A stretch of DNA of 64,000 bases, from assembly GCA_047601145.1 (NCBI GenBank), contig JASGJW010000003.1, forward strand, positions 868,001-932,000, given 5' to 3'. The position numbers and the translations under genes were made by a program. A model generated the notes under the pieces. The model did not search any database. It worked only from the letters and a program-made list of their open reading frames with translations, and was not told the DNA's origin. This DNA is from UBA7672 sp047601145. GTDB lineage: Bacteria > Pseudomonadota > Alphaproteobacteria > Caulobacterales > Hyphomonadaceae. Each line of letters begins with the position of its first letter. Positions within the stretch are counted from its first letter, which is position 1. Positions 1 through 9,496 of the stretch are shown one piece after another.

Positions 1-290
1 TTGCCGCTTCGGCGCTCTTCGCGGCGTCAGCCGCCGGTGCTGCGCCTGCCGCCTCCGCCGAACAGCCGACGTTCACCTTCCACATGGTGTTCGCCTACAA
101 CAGCGCCGATGCGCCCCAGAAGATTTACGCTGCGCTCGAGGACACGGCCCGGAAGGCCTGCCATGCACAGAAGTTCTCCGGCCTTCACTGGGTCCGCGCG
201 ATGAACACCTGCAAGACACAGGTGATGACCGCCGCACTGGACGCCATGGGCCGAACCGACGTTGCGATGCTCCACACCAAGAGCGCTTGA
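1..290 (+). CDS. UrcA family protein, 5' end cut by the window
   Basis: The frame is open from base 3 to the TGA at 288-290 and enters the window inside an Ala-rich signal peptide (AASALFAASAAGAAPAASA), so the true start lies upstream. The mature part is about 75 residues and carries two cysteines (KACHAQ and NTCKTQ) spaced as in UrcA-type periplasmic proteins (DUF of Alphaproteobacteria, often one disulfide). The function of the family is unknown; it is exported. An internal ATG at 84 would lose the signal peptide and is not favoured. Family assignment rests on size, export signal and the paired cysteines. Confidence 0.6.
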   Translation, partial: AASALFAASAAGAAPAASAEQPTFTFHMVFAYNSADAPQKIYAALEDTARKACHAQKFSGLHWVRAMNTCKTQVMTAALDAMGRTDVAMLHTKSA

Positions 291-441
291 TCGCTTCGCC
301 CTCACAATTCAGCTGACCTTGGGGCTCGCTTGAGACGCGCGCGCCCCGTGGCAGGCGAGCCGGAGCCCCCAGCATCCCCAGCCCGCTCCGGCTCGCTTCG
401 CCACACTTGCGTTGGCTCGCGCCTCGCGCCATGTCCACGGC

Positions 442-861
442 ATGAGCGTGACCCAACAGGCTGAACAGCTGCGTGAAGACTTCGCCTTCCTGGGGGACTG
501 GGAAGCGCGCTTCCAGCATCTAATCGACCTCGGCAAGGCGCTCGCCCCGCTTAGCCCCCACGAATACGACGACGCCTTCAAGGTGCGCGGCTGCTCCAGC
601 CAGGTCTGGCTCGTCGCCGAACCCTCGACCGCCAAGCCCGGCGCGCTCCACTTCCGCGGCGCGTCCGACGCCGCCATCGTCGCCGGCCTTGTCGCGGTGA
701 TCGTCCACCTCTTCTCCAACCAGACGCCCGCCGACATTCTCGCCTTCGATGCGCCCGCCTTCTTCAAGGAGATCGGCGTCGCAGACGCGCTCACGCCCCA
801 GCGATCCAACGGGCTCGCCTCGATGCTCCAGCGTATTCGCGCCATCGCCTCGGCGACCTAA
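442..861 (+). CDS. sufE: SufE family Fe-S cluster assembly protein
   Basis: SufE accepts persulfide sulfur from the cysteine desulfurase SufS and passes it to the SufBCD scaffold in the cytoplasm. The protein is about 139 residues, the usual family length. The acceptor cysteine sits in VRGCSSQVW, and the following segment (hydrophobic helix, then LTPQRSNGL) is typical. I chose ATG 442 because family members start shortly before this MSVTQQAEQLREDF segment; an upstream TTG at 412 in frame would add ten residues without homology. No suf operon genes are adjacent, so it is a stand-alone copy. Confidence 0.88.
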   Translation: MSVTQQAEQLREDFAFLGDWEARFQHLIDLGKALAPLSPHEYDDAFKVRGCSSQVWLVAEPSTAKPGALHFRGASDAAIVAGLVAVIVHLFSNQTPADILAFDAPAFFKEIGVADALTPQRSNGLASMLQRIRAIASAT

Positions 862-1464
862 CGCTCATACGCATTCGCCACTGCTTCCATCGCCGCCTCG
901 AACGCCGAGCCCGCATTACGATGCCCGAGGCCGAACCGCCGCCTCAGCGCCCGCAGCGGCTGTGCATCCACGCAGAGGGCCCACGCTATCGACCACTGCA
1001 CCGGATCCGTCATCGCCCGCGCGCGCTTTAGCCGCCGCGCCGCATCCACCGCCTTGCCCTGTAGCGCGTGCGTTCTGCCTGACCGCTTCTGCCGATCCGC
1101 CGGCCCCGCCTCCCAGTCCATCGTGATCCGGCCGGCGTTCGCGCCGCGCTCCGCATCCGCGCTGTTCGAACGATCGCCGCACATCCGCCGACACGAACGC
1201 GCACGGCTCGACCCCCAGCGGCTCTGCACCCCCAACACTGCCCATCACATAGGTCTTAGTATCGAGCGCAACGATCGCACCCTCGCGCGCAAGCTGCTCT
1301 ACCTCCCCGCGTTCCAGCGGCAGCCGCGTCTTCTGTCGCGCATCCGCGCCGCCAAGAACGCCCCACCGCTCACCGCGTTTCACAAGCCGCCGGCCGCTGA
1401 TCCGCAACGCCCGCAGCACACGCTCGACATGCTGCGTCCGCGCCTCGCCCGCCTCCGTGCTCAT
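858..1464 (-). pseudogene. DUF6456-type protein, frameshifted
   Basis: The ATG at 1464 overlaps the stop of the upstream HTH gene in an ATGA, so the pair is translationally coupled. The first frame reads about 100 sensible residues (from MSTEAGEARTQHVERVLRAL to SFEQ). Coding then continues in another frame from about 1160 to the stop at 858 (GRITMDWEAGP through FGLGHRNAGSAFEAAMEA). The C-terminal part has the basic-helix character of DUF6456 proteins. Moving between frames requires skipping one base, so one extra base near 1150-1165 explains the break. This could be a sequencing indel or a real mutation. The family function is unknown; it is often next to small HTH regulators in Alphaproteobacteria. 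Confidence 0.55.
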
Positions 1465-1787
1465 GCGGCCACCGGTGCGCCCGCGGCCGAAGCCTCTAGC
1501 GCTTCCATCCAGCGATCGAACGCCGGCTCGTCGCGCCGGTCCTCTATCACCCTGCAGGCGTAGGCGATGGTCGACTTGTCCCGCCCGAACGCCGCCGCCA
1601 CGCGGGCGAGCGACATGCCGAAGCCGACATAGGCGACATACATCGCCACCTGCCGCGCGAATGCGACCTTCGTCCGGCGCACATCGCTCACGATCTCTTC
1701 CATCGGCGCACCGACAGCGGCCGCCGCCAGCGCGATCGCCACTTGCGCGCGCAAGCGGTCCTCCTTCATCTGTTTCGTAAAATCCAA
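1461..1787 (-). CDS. solo DnaA domain-IV-like helix-turn-helix protein
   Basis: A 108-residue protein made almost only of a DNA-binding domain like the C-terminal domain of DnaA (residues about 45-95). The segment RQVAMYVAYVGFGMSLARVA is followed by FGRDKSTIAYACRVIE, which aligns with the DnaA signature (E. coli GGRDHTTVLHACRKIE). The base-contacting His of DnaA is Lys here (DKST for DHTT), so site preference may differ from the normal DnaA box. It has no AAA+ domain and cannot initiate replication itself. The TTG start follows a strong AGGAGG with 5 nt spacing. It is coupled to the DUF6456 gene and divergent from the porin/pst genes. Confidence 0.75.
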   Translation of the reverse strand: MDFTKQMKEDRLRAQVAIALAAAAVGAPMEEIVSDVRRTKVAFARQVAMYVAYVGFGMSLARVAAAFGRDKSTIAYACRVIEDRRDEPAFDRWMEALEASAAGAPVAA

Positions 1788-1836
1788 TCCAACCTCCTGG
1801 TTTCGACGTGCCCAGTTTCGCTCGCAACCAGAGATG

Positions 1837-1873
1837 TAGGATAACTTTCCTATTAATAGGACGATAGTCCTAT
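1837..1873. promoter_or_regulatory. array of four alternating TAGGA/TCCTA half-sites
   Basis: TAGGA (1837-1841), TCCTA (1848-1852), TAGGA (1857-1861) and TCCTA (1868-1872) alternate in orientation with starts 11, 9 and 11 bp apart, close to one helical turn each. The middle pair forms the perfect 14-bp palindrome TCCTATTAATAGGA (1848-1861), and the last pair gives ATAGGAC-N4-GTCCTAT. The array lies 50 bp upstream of the solo DnaA-like gene and upstream of the divergent porin gene. An operator for several dimers, possibly autoregulatory, is my inference. Confidence 0.5.
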
Positions 1874-1972
1874 CTCATCCCCTTGTTTTCTTTTGAAAAG
1901 AAGGCGGCCGGGCCCGATGCCCTCGGTTGGATGGCCGTTGCCGCGGTGCGACACACGCGCCCAACCTGTGGG

Positions 1973-1990
1973 CTGTTACACAACTGATTT
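1973..1990 (+). promoter_or_regulatory. candidate PhoB box
   Basis: CTGTTAC-ACAA-CTGATTT fits the alphaproteobacterial Pho box layout of two 7-bp direct repeats (CTGTCAT/CTGTNAC type) separated by 4 bp. It lies about 95 bp upstream of the porin start and ahead of the pst genes, which are PhoB targets in many bacteria. The second repeat is degenerate. Confidence 0.45.
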
Positions 1991-2085
1991 AAAACCTTCA
2001 CGCAGCCGTCGCCACGCCTGCCTACGCCCCCACCCGTCGGACCCGCGCCCTGCTGGCCCGCGAACCCGGGAGATGAGGGGTACTC

Positions 2086-3653
2086 ATGAAGATCAACGCC
2101 ACGCTGCGCCGCACCGCAGCCCTGGCAGCGCTCGCGGCCGCATCGGCTGCCGCCGCCCACGCCCAGCAGACCACAGTCCAGACAACGACCGCGCCCGCGA
2201 CGCAGACGTCCCAGGACCTCACCAACCTGACGCCGGAACAGGCCGCGCAGGTGAAAGCCATCGTCGCGCAGATGCTCGCCGAGAAGAACGTCGCTACTGT
2301 CGACCAGCTCCCACCACCGCCTCCGCCGGCCCCCACGCTCGCGACCTCCTGGTCCGGCGGCTCGCCGCGTTCGACGGAAGAAGACCGCATCTTCAAGATA
2401 AACGGCCGCGTCATGTACGACGCGTTCAACATCTCGACGGACGATCTCGCCGCGGTGAACCAGAACTACACGCGCACCTTCGTGCGCCGCGCCTTCCTCG
2501 GCGTCGAAGGCCAGTTCACGCAGAACTGGAAGTACAACATCAAGCTACAGTTCGCTCCCGGCGCCGATCAGGCGACCTCGTCGGTCACCACGCTGCGCCT
2601 CTGCCAGAACACGACGTCGGGCGTTATCGCCCAGCGCGCGGCTTGCGCCGCCGGCGAAGCGGATCGCGGCCCGGTCGTCACCGCCGTCTCCACCTCGGGC
2701 GCTGACACCGAAGTCGGCTTCGACGACGCCTTCATCCAGTACGTCTTCGGCGACTGGGAACTCACCATCGGCCAGAACAACCAGGTCTCGCCGCTGGAAG
2801 ACCGCACGTCCTCGCTGAACATCCCGTTCAACGAGCGCTCGGGTTACATCAACGCCTTCGGCTTCACCAAGATCGGCGCGATCGCGCTGACCACCTCGGG
2901 CGGCAACTGGTCGGCCGGCGTCGCGCTGCAAGGCGACGACTTCAACAACCCGGAATTGACCAACACGTCCGAGACCGTGGCCCTCGAAGGTCGCGCCACC
3001 TGGGCGCCGGTCTATGACCGGGGGCCGGACGGCTACACGCTGATCCACCTCGGCTTCAACACGCGCGTCCGCGATAACGCCGGAGGCCCCGACGCCTCGG
3101 GCAACCGTGCGCCGCTTACCGCTACCGCGCCCGTCCGCAGACCGGCTTCGGCGATCGCTTCGTCGACACCGGCTCAATCGCCTTCGCCCAGGACACATTC
3201 TTCGGCGGCGAATTCGCTGCCCAGTACAACGAGTGGGGTATGACGGCGGAATATGGCCAGCTCAAAGCCACGCCGCAGTCGGGCACCACGCTCGGCGCCT
3301 TCGAGCCCACCTTCAAGGGCGGCTATATCGACTTCTTCTGGTCCCCGACCGGCGATTCGCGCCCGTACAACGGCAAGGACGGCTCCTTCGGCCGCGTCGT
3401 GCCGAAACGGACGATGGGTTCGGACGATGGCATCGGTTCGCTGATCTTCGGCGCCCGCTATGACTATCTCGACCTCACCGACGGCACGATGGACGGCGGC
3501 GAACAGAAGGGCGTGACGCTCCAGGCAACCTGGCAGCCGCTCGGCTTCCTGAAGTTCCAGGCTGACGTGTCGCACCTCGATATCGAGCGTCCGTCAAGCC
3601 CGCTCAGCGGAACCGCAGACGTTGTCACAATACGTTCGCAGATCGAGTGGTAA
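2086..3653 (+). pseudogene. OprP/OprO-like phosphate-type porin, frameshifted
   Basis: Outer-membrane porin with a clear signal peptide (AALAALAAASAAAAHAQ), a Pro-rich linker and a beta-barrel with alternating aromatic strands (RIFKINGRVMYDAFNIS; VRRAFLGVEGQF; FGDWELTIGQNN). The first frame is good to about 3108 (DASGNR). The barrel resumes one frame over (AAYRYRARPQTGFGDRFVDTG) and ends in SQIEW, a C-terminal aromatic residue as expected for barrel insertion. Joined length is about 522 residues. One missing base near 3109 accounts for the break. Position directly before pstS and behind a possible Pho box suggests a phosphate-selective porin of the Pho regulon. Confidence 0.75.
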
Positions 3654-3710
3654 GGAACGGCCCAACGGGCCACGGACGAATCCCTCAACGGATCCCAACT
3701 GGAGAATTCC

Positions 3711-4769
3711 ATGTTTAATCAGCTGACTAAGGGCCTCGGCCACGCGGTCCGCGCCGCTGCCGTCGCGGCGGTCGTGGCTGGCGGCATCGCCGCTGCTCAG
3801 GCCCAGGAGATCACGGGCGCGGGCGCTACCTTCCCGGCCCCGATCTACACGAAATGGGGTGAGCAATACAAAGCCACCGGAGGTCCGGCCCTGAACTACC
3901 AGGGCGTCGGCTCGGGCGCTGGCGTCACCCAGATCATCAACCGCACGGTTGACTTCGGCGCCTCGGATACCCCGGTCGCTTCAGAACGCCTTGCCTCGAA
4001 CAACCTGCTGCAATTCCCGGCCGTTATCGGTGCGGTGGTTGTGGTGGTGAACATCCCCGGCGTTGACGGCAACAGCCTGAAACTGACGGGTCCGGTGGTT
4101 GCGGACATCTATCAAGGCCGCATCCGCATGTGGAACGCCAACGAGATCAAAGCCCTCAACCCGGGCATGAACCTCCCCGCCGTCGCGATCGCTCCCGCCT
4201 ATCGCGCAGACTCTTCGGGTACGACGAACATCTTCACCTCCTACCTCTCGGCGGTGAGCCTCCCCTTCCAGACCAACGTCGGCGCCGCCAACTCGGTGCC
4301 GTGGAAAACGGGCGTCGGCGCCCCCGGTAACGCCGGCGTCGCGGCCTCGGTGCAGAACACCAAAGGCGGTATCGGCTATGTCGAATACGCATACGCCACC
4401 GAGAACAAGATGCAGATGCCAATGCTGGCCAACCGCGCCGGCAAATCGGTCAAGCCGACGGTTGAAGGCTTCAGCGCCGCCGCCGCCCAGGCCAACTGGA
4501 ACAACGCACCGAACTTCGCCGCCTCCATGATCAACATGAGCGGCGACACGACCTGGCCGATCGTCTCGGCCACCTACATCCTCGTTCCGAAGAACCCGGC
4601 TGACGCGGCTCGCGCTACGGCCGTCCTGAAGTTCTTCGACTGGTCGTTCAAGTCGGGCAAGCCGGCCGCCGACCAGCTGCACTACATCACTCTTCCGGCT
4701 GCGGTTCAGGACGCTGTCCGCAAGAAGTGGGCGACGATCCAGTCCAACGGCACGCCGGTCTGGAAATAA
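3711..4769 (+). CDS. pstS: phosphate ABC transporter, periplasmic phosphate-binding protein
   Basis: PstS captures phosphate in the periplasm and delivers it to PstCA. The 352-residue protein has a signal peptide ending AAAQAQ and the diagnostic opening ITGAGATFPAPIYTKW. Phosphate ligands are seen in GVGSGAGVTQI, DFGASDTP and YRADSSGTT. The start at 3711 follows a GGAG-type ribosome site. It is the second gene of the porin-pst run, 57 bp after the porin. Confidence 0.95.
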   Translation: MFNQLTKGLGHAVRAAAVAAVVAGGIAAAQAQEITGAGATFPAPIYTKWGEQYKATGGPALNYQGVGSGAGVTQIINRTVDFGASDTPVASERLASNNLLQFPAVIGAVVVVVNIPGVDGNSLKLTGPVVADIYQGRIRMWNANEIKALNPGMNLPAVAIAPAYRADSSGTTNIFTSYLSAVSLPFQTNVGAANSVPWKTGVGAPGNAGVAASVQNTKGGIGYVEYAYATENKMQMPMLANRAGKSVKPTVEGFSAAAAQANWNNAPNFAASMINMSGDTTWPIVSATYILVPKNPADAARATAVLKFFDWSFKSGKPAADQLHYITLPAAVQDAVRKKWATIQSNGTPVWK

Positions 4770-4788
4770 CCAACTAACAGGTAAGGGC

Positions 4789-4820
4789 GGGGCGGAGAAT
4801 CGCTCCGCCCCGTTCCTTTT
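4789..4820 (+). terminator. hairpin between pstS and pstC
   Basis: GGGGCGGAG (4789-4797) and CTCCGCCCC (4803-4811) form a 9-bp stem with a 5-nt loop, followed by TTCCTTTT. It resembles a leaky intrinsic terminator, which would give more PstS than membrane subunits. Confidence 0.65.
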
Positions 4821-4881
4821 GTCATAAAGACTGAATAACAGACGTGACGACGGGTTGGTGTTACGGGTGATCGAGGGGCAG

Positions 4882-5853
4882 ATGGAAGCGGTCGCGACGA
4901 CTGGCAAGACGCTGATTGGCTCGAAGAAGCCACATCTCGCCGACACCACTTTCAAGATCAGCCTCTACACATCTGGCGGCATCGTCGTCCTCGTTCTCGC
5001 CGCCATCCTCCTCATCATGTTCACGGGCGGCCGCGCCGCCTTCGAGACCTTCGGCCTCGGCTTCATCTGGAGCGCTGAGTGGAACCCGGTCACGAACGTT
5101 TACGGCGCCCTGCCCGCCATCACCGGCACGGTCATCACCGCGCTCATCGCCATCGTCATCGCCTGGCCGATCGGCTTCGGCATCGCCTTCTTCCTCACCG
5201 AGACGTGCCCGGCCCCGCTGCGCGCGCCGCTCGGCATCGCAATCGAGCTGCTCGCCGCCATCCCGTCCATCGTCTACGGCATGTGGGGCTTCTTCGTGCT
5301 CGCGCCATTCATGGCTGAATTCGTCCAGCCCTGGCTCACTGAAAACCTTTCATGGATCCCGCCGCTCGGCGACAGCTTCTTCTGGTTCTCCGCCGCTCCG
5401 CTCGGCGTTGGCTTGCTCACCGCCTCGCTCGTGCTCGCGATCATGATCCTTCCCTTCATCGCCGCCACCACGCGCGACGTTCTGCTGTCGACGCCGCAGC
5501 TGCTCAAGGACGGCGCCTACGCCATGGGCGCGACGCGCTGGGAATCGCTGACCAGCGTCGTCATCCCCGCCGTGCGTGGTTCACTCTTCGGCGCCGTCTT
5601 CCTCGGCCTCGGCCGCGCGCTCGGTGAAACGATGGCCGTCGTCTTCGTCATCGGCAACGCCAACCGCCTGGCCGACAGCTTCTTCGCGCCGGCCTCCTCG
5701 ATCGCCTCGGTCGTCGCCAACAATTTCCCGGAGGCCGAGCCTGGTTCGATCCAGCTCGCTGTCCTGCTGGGCCTCGGCTTCATTCTCTTCGTTGTGTCCT
5801 TCGGCGTGCTTGCGCTCGCACGCCTCCTCCTCCGTCAGGAGCGCCTGGCATGA
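4882..5853 (+). CDS. pstC: phosphate ABC transporter permease PstC
   Basis: Inner-membrane permease subunit pairing with PstA. About six hydrophobic segments and the EAA loop region (LKDGAYAMGATRWESLTSVV, then LGLGRALGETMAV) are typical. I prefer ATG 4882 (MEAVATTGK), which follows GAGGGG; an in-frame TTG at 4855 would add nine residues. It overlaps pstA by 4 bp (ATGA), so the two are coupled. Confidence 0.93.
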   Translation: MEAVATTGKTLIGSKKPHLADTTFKISLYTSGGIVVLVLAAILLIMFTGGRAAFETFGLGFIWSAEWNPVTNVYGALPAITGTVITALIAIVIAWPIGFGIAFFLTETCPAPLRAPLGIAIELLAAIPSIVYGMWGFFVLAPFMAEFVQPWLTENLSWIPPLGDSFFWFSAAPLGVGLLTASLVLAIMILPFIAATTRDVLLSTPQLLKDGAYAMGATRWESLTSVVIPAVRGSLFGAVFLGLGRALGETMAVVFVIGNANRLADSFFAPASSIASVVANNFPEAEPGSIQLAVLLGLGFILFVVSFGVLALARLLLRQERLA

Positions 5854-6719
5854 AGACGCTCGCTCCCCGCGTTAAGGCCCGCTACTTCCGCCGCCAGGCC
5901 GTCGACCTCATCATGGGCGGTCTGTGCGTCTTCGCCGCCGTTGTCGGCATCGTCCTGCTCGGCCTCATCCTCTGGATGCTGTTTTCGCGAGGCCTAGGCG
6001 GCCTGTCGCTCGACGTGTTCACGAAGCCGATGGCGTCCTCCGGCGCGGGCGGCGGCCTTGCCAACGCCATCGTCGGCTCGCTGATCCAGGTCGGCATCGG
6101 CTCCGCGATCGGTGCGCCCCTCGGCATGATGGTCGGCGTTTACCTCTCCGAAGTCGGAAAGAACTCGCGCTTCGCTTCCGTCGTCCGCTTCGTCAACGAC
6201 ATCCTGCTGTCGGCGCCGTCGGTTCTGATCGGCCTGTTCGTCTACCAGATCGCGGTTGCACCCTTCGGCGGTTTCTCCGGCATTGCCGGCTCGATCGCCC
6301 TCGCCCTGCTTGCCATGCCGGTCGTCGCGCGCACTACGGAAGACATCCTTCGCCTCGTGCCCCAGGCCTACCGCGACGGCGCGATCGCCCTCGGCAGCCG
6401 CGAGAACGAAGTCGTCCGTAAGGTCATCCTGCCCGCGGCCTTCGGCGGCATCCTCACCGGCATCCTGCTTGCCGTTGCCCGCATCGCCGGCGAAACCGCT
6501 CCGTTGATCTTCACCTCTCTCGGCAACTCCAACTGGTCGACCGACCTCACCAAACCGATGGCCAGCCTGCCGATCGCAATCTATCGCTATGCGGGCAGCC
6601 CCTACGAAGACTGGAAAGCGCTCGCCTGGACGGGCGCCCTGCTGATTACGGTGGGCGTCCTCGCCCTCAACATCGCATCCCGCCTGTCGCTAGCCGCCAT
6701 CAAGCGCGGCCAGGGCTAA
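5850..6719 (+). CDS. pstA: phosphate ABC transporter permease PstA
   Basis: A 289-residue second permease subunit of the Pst transporter. The PstA-type loop reads VPQAYRDGAIALGSRENEVV and is followed by AGETAPLIFT, a hallmark of this subunit. Six membrane segments are visible. Start and pstC stop overlap as ATGA. A hairpin separates it from pstB. Confidence 0.93.
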   Translation: MKTLAPRVKARYFRRQAVDLIMGGLCVFAAVVGIVLLGLILWMLFSRGLGGLSLDVFTKPMASSGAGGGLANAIVGSLIQVGIGSAIGAPLGMMVGVYLSEVGKNSRFASVVRFVNDILLSAPSVLIGLFVYQIAVAPFGGFSGIAGSIALALLAMPVVARTTEDILRLVPQAYRDGAIALGSRENEVVRKVILPAAFGGILTGILLAVARIAGETAPLIFTSLGNSNWSTDLTKPMASLPIAIYRYAGSPYEDWKALAWTGALLITVGVLALNIASRLSLAAIKRGQG

Positions 6720-6736
6720 CGGCTGGACACGACGCC

Positions 6737-6759
6737 CCCGCACGGGCTAGCCGTGCGGG
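6737..6759 (+). other. hairpin ending one base before the pstB start
   Basis: CCCGCACGG (6737-6745), loop GCTAG and CCGTGCGGG (6751-6759) form a 9-bp GC-rich stem directly upstream of ATG 6761. It covers the place where a ribosome site should be, and no Shine-Dalgarno sequence is evident outside it. It may limit pstB translation unless coupled to pstA. Confidence 0.55.
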
Positions 6760-6760
6760 C

Positions 6761-7597
<837 letters not shown>

Positions 7598-7600
7598 CGG

Positions 7601-8098
7601 CTATTCCGCTGCAACCAGCACGCGCTCAGCCAGGTCGTTGGCGACGACCACCACGGTCTCGGGCAGGTAAGCCGCAACCCGCTCGTTGAGCAGCCTCGGT
7701 ATCCGCCTTGGCCGTCCGTCGAGGCTGACGCAGACATTCTCCACCAGCGCCTCGAGGATCAACTCCCCGCCCCGCGTGATCGTCTGCCGGCACGCCACAC
7801 GTGCGCCCTTTGCGAATTCCATCAGCGTCCGCACATCCAGCCTGTCGTCGATCTTCGCTGGCCTCACGAAACGCAAATCGAGCCGCGAGACCATGAAGGT
7901 CACAGGCGCTTCGCATTGCAGCATCGCCGTATGGCTCGCACCGATCGACCGGATGAACTCCGACCGGCCGCGTTCGAGATACCGTACGTAATTGGCGTGA
8001 TAGACGACCCCGGAAAAATCCGTGTCCTCGTAATAGATGCGCAGCGGCAGAATATGCTCGCGCCCGCAGAAATGGCCTTCGCCGCGGTCCTGCTCCAC
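7601..8098 (-). CDS. ybgC: YbgC-family acyl-CoA thioesterase
   Basis: Hot-dog fold 4HBT thioesterase that hydrolyses acyl-CoA. The motif YYEDTDFSGVVYHANYVRYLE carries the catalytic Asp and His-Ala-Asn of the YbgC group. Length of 165 residues is slightly above the family norm because of an N-terminal addition (MEQDRGEGHFCGREH). The GTG start at 8098 follows AGGGAG with good spacing. In many Proteobacteria ybgC opens the tol-pal operon, but no tol genes are here. It converges on pstB with a 3-nt gap. Confidence 0.85.
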   Translation of the reverse strand: MEQDRGEGHFCGREHILPLRIYYEDTDFSGVVYHANYVRYLERGRSEFIRSIGASHTAMLQCEAPVTFMVSRLDLRFVRPAKIDDRLDVRTLMEFAKGARVACRQTITRGGELILEALVENVCVSLDGRPRRIPRLLNERVAAYLPETVVVVANDLAERVLVAAE

Positions 8099-8186
8099 GT
8101 TTCACTCCCTACCCAGCGCCCCCCACTCTTGTTTGCGAGCGGTGCAGGCGTCCGTAACCTTACCCGTGCAAGGAGCCTGCCGCCGG

Positions 8187-8200
8187 TTGACGCCGGTCAA
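8187..8200 (+). promoter_or_regulatory. FNR/FixK-type binding site
   Basis: TTGAC-GCCG-GTCAA is a perfect dyad matching the FNR/FixK consensus TTGAY-N4-RTCAA. Its centre lies about 60 bp before the universal stress gene start, so a class II position (-41.5) would put transcription start near 8235. Confidence 0.6.
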
Positions 8201-8253
8201 TCCGGGCCGCCGCGGCCCGGCCTAGCCTCCCCTCATCTCAGAGGGCTAACCGC

Positions 8254-9087
8254 ATGACCTACCGCAACATTCTTGTGTTCGTTGACAAGTCCGGCGCCTC
8301 CCGCCTGCGCGTACAGGCCGCGGTCGGGATCGCTCGGCGTTTCGGCGCCTCGCTCACCGGCGTGTTTCTCAAGGCGGAACAGATCCCGGCTTTCATCGCG
8401 GGCGACGCCTTCTCCGCCGTGACAGCAGTCGAGGTCTACATGGATGAGCGCGCCAAACTTGTCGCCGAGTCATCGGCCGCCGCTCGCAACCTCTTCGAGG
8501 ACATCGCCCGCAATGCCGGCATCCAGTTCGACTGGATAGAGACCCAGGGCGACGACACCGGCGGGATCATCGCCTGCGCTCGCCGCCACGATCTCTCCAT
8601 CCTGCCTGTCCGCATGTATGTCGCAGGCGGTATCTCCGACATCGACGCGGCCGGCGTGGCCATGGCCGCCGGCGGTCCGGTGCTGATCCTGCCGGAACTC
8701 GGCTATCCCGCGACCGTCGGCGGCAAGATTCTCGTTGCCTGGAAGGAGTCGCGCGAAGCCGCTCGCGCCCTGCACGACGCCTGGCCCTTCCTCGCCAAGG
8801 CCAGCGAGGTCACGCTCCTCTCCGTCGGCCGCGACGCCGAAGCCGGCTTCGACGAGATACAGCGCCGCAATCTTGCGGCACATGGCTGCCGGACCGCAAA
8901 GATGGTTGTCGACCGCAATGATGAGCGCGATGTCGGCGACGCCATCCGCCTCAACGCCGGAATGGTTGGCGCCGACATGCTGGTGCTGGGCCTCTACGGA
9001 CATTCTCGCCTGCAGGAACTCTTCCTCGGCGGCGTCAGCCGCAACCTGCTGAGCGACATCACGCTGCCCGTGCTGGTCTCCCATTAG
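8254..9087 (+). CDS. tandem universal stress protein (UspA-type)
   Basis: A 277-residue cytoplasmic protein with two Usp domains (about 1-145 and 155-277). The second keeps the nucleotide-binding motif G-x2-G-x9-G-S in GLYGHSRLQELFLGGVSRN. The first lacks a clear version, so it is probably structural. Tandem Usp proteins of Alphaproteobacteria are often induced under low oxygen, which agrees with the FNR/FixK site upstream. A zinc-ribbon gene follows after 84 bp. Confidence 0.88.
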   Translation: MTYRNILVFVDKSGASRLRVQAAVGIARRFGASLTGVFLKAEQIPAFIAGDAFSAVTAVEVYMDERAKLVAESSAAARNLFEDIARNAGIQFDWIETQGDDTGGIIACARRHDLSILPVRMYVAGGISDIDAAGVAMAAGGPVLILPELGYPATVGGKILVAWKESREAARALHDAWPFLAKASEVTLLSVGRDAEAGFDEIQRRNLAAHGCRTAKMVVDRNDERDVGDAIRLNAGMVGADMLVLGLYGHSRLQELFLGGVSRNLLSDITLPVLVSH

Positions 9088-9171
9088 GAGAACGCTCGCC
9101 AGTCTGGCTTGACGCGCCGAGCCGGGGAAAGGCAGATGCTCCCCGCGCCAGATCGCGCGAAGGAGACGTCC

Positions 9172-9426
9172 ATGCCACAGAAAGAGATGCGCGTGATCCC
9201 GAAGCCTGCGGCCGGCGCCACGGTTCTGGAGCCGGAACCCGGCAAGCTCGCACTCGAAGGCAAGGACGGCGACACCACCTATCGCTGTGGCGCCTGCAAG
9301 ACGCGTCTGATGGACAAGGTCAGCCACATGGACGTCTTCCACGGCGAACCCTTCGACGCCGTCAAATGCCCGAAATGCGGCAAGTACAATCAGGTCCCCG
9401 ACGAGGACCACCATCACCACCATTAG
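9172..9426 (+). CDS. small zinc-ribbon protein with His-rich tail
   Basis: An 84-residue protein with two Cys pairs (YRCGACKTRL and VKCPKCGKYN) spaced as a zinc ribbon. It ends in a run of five histidines after DED, a natural metal-binding tail. ATG 9172 follows GAAGGAG; an upstream in-frame ATG at 9109 lacks one. Function is unknown. It may be co-transcribed with the stress protein before it. Confidence 0.7.
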   Translation: MPQKEMRVIPKPAAGATVLEPEPGKLALEGKDGDTTYRCGACKTRLMDKVSHMDVFHGEPFDAVKCPKCGKYNQVPDEDHHHHH

Positions 9427-9496
9427 GCGGCTGCGAGCGTACCGCCCCTATCCGCTGTGCGCTTCACCGCTGTGAATGTTCCACGCCGCCACGCCT

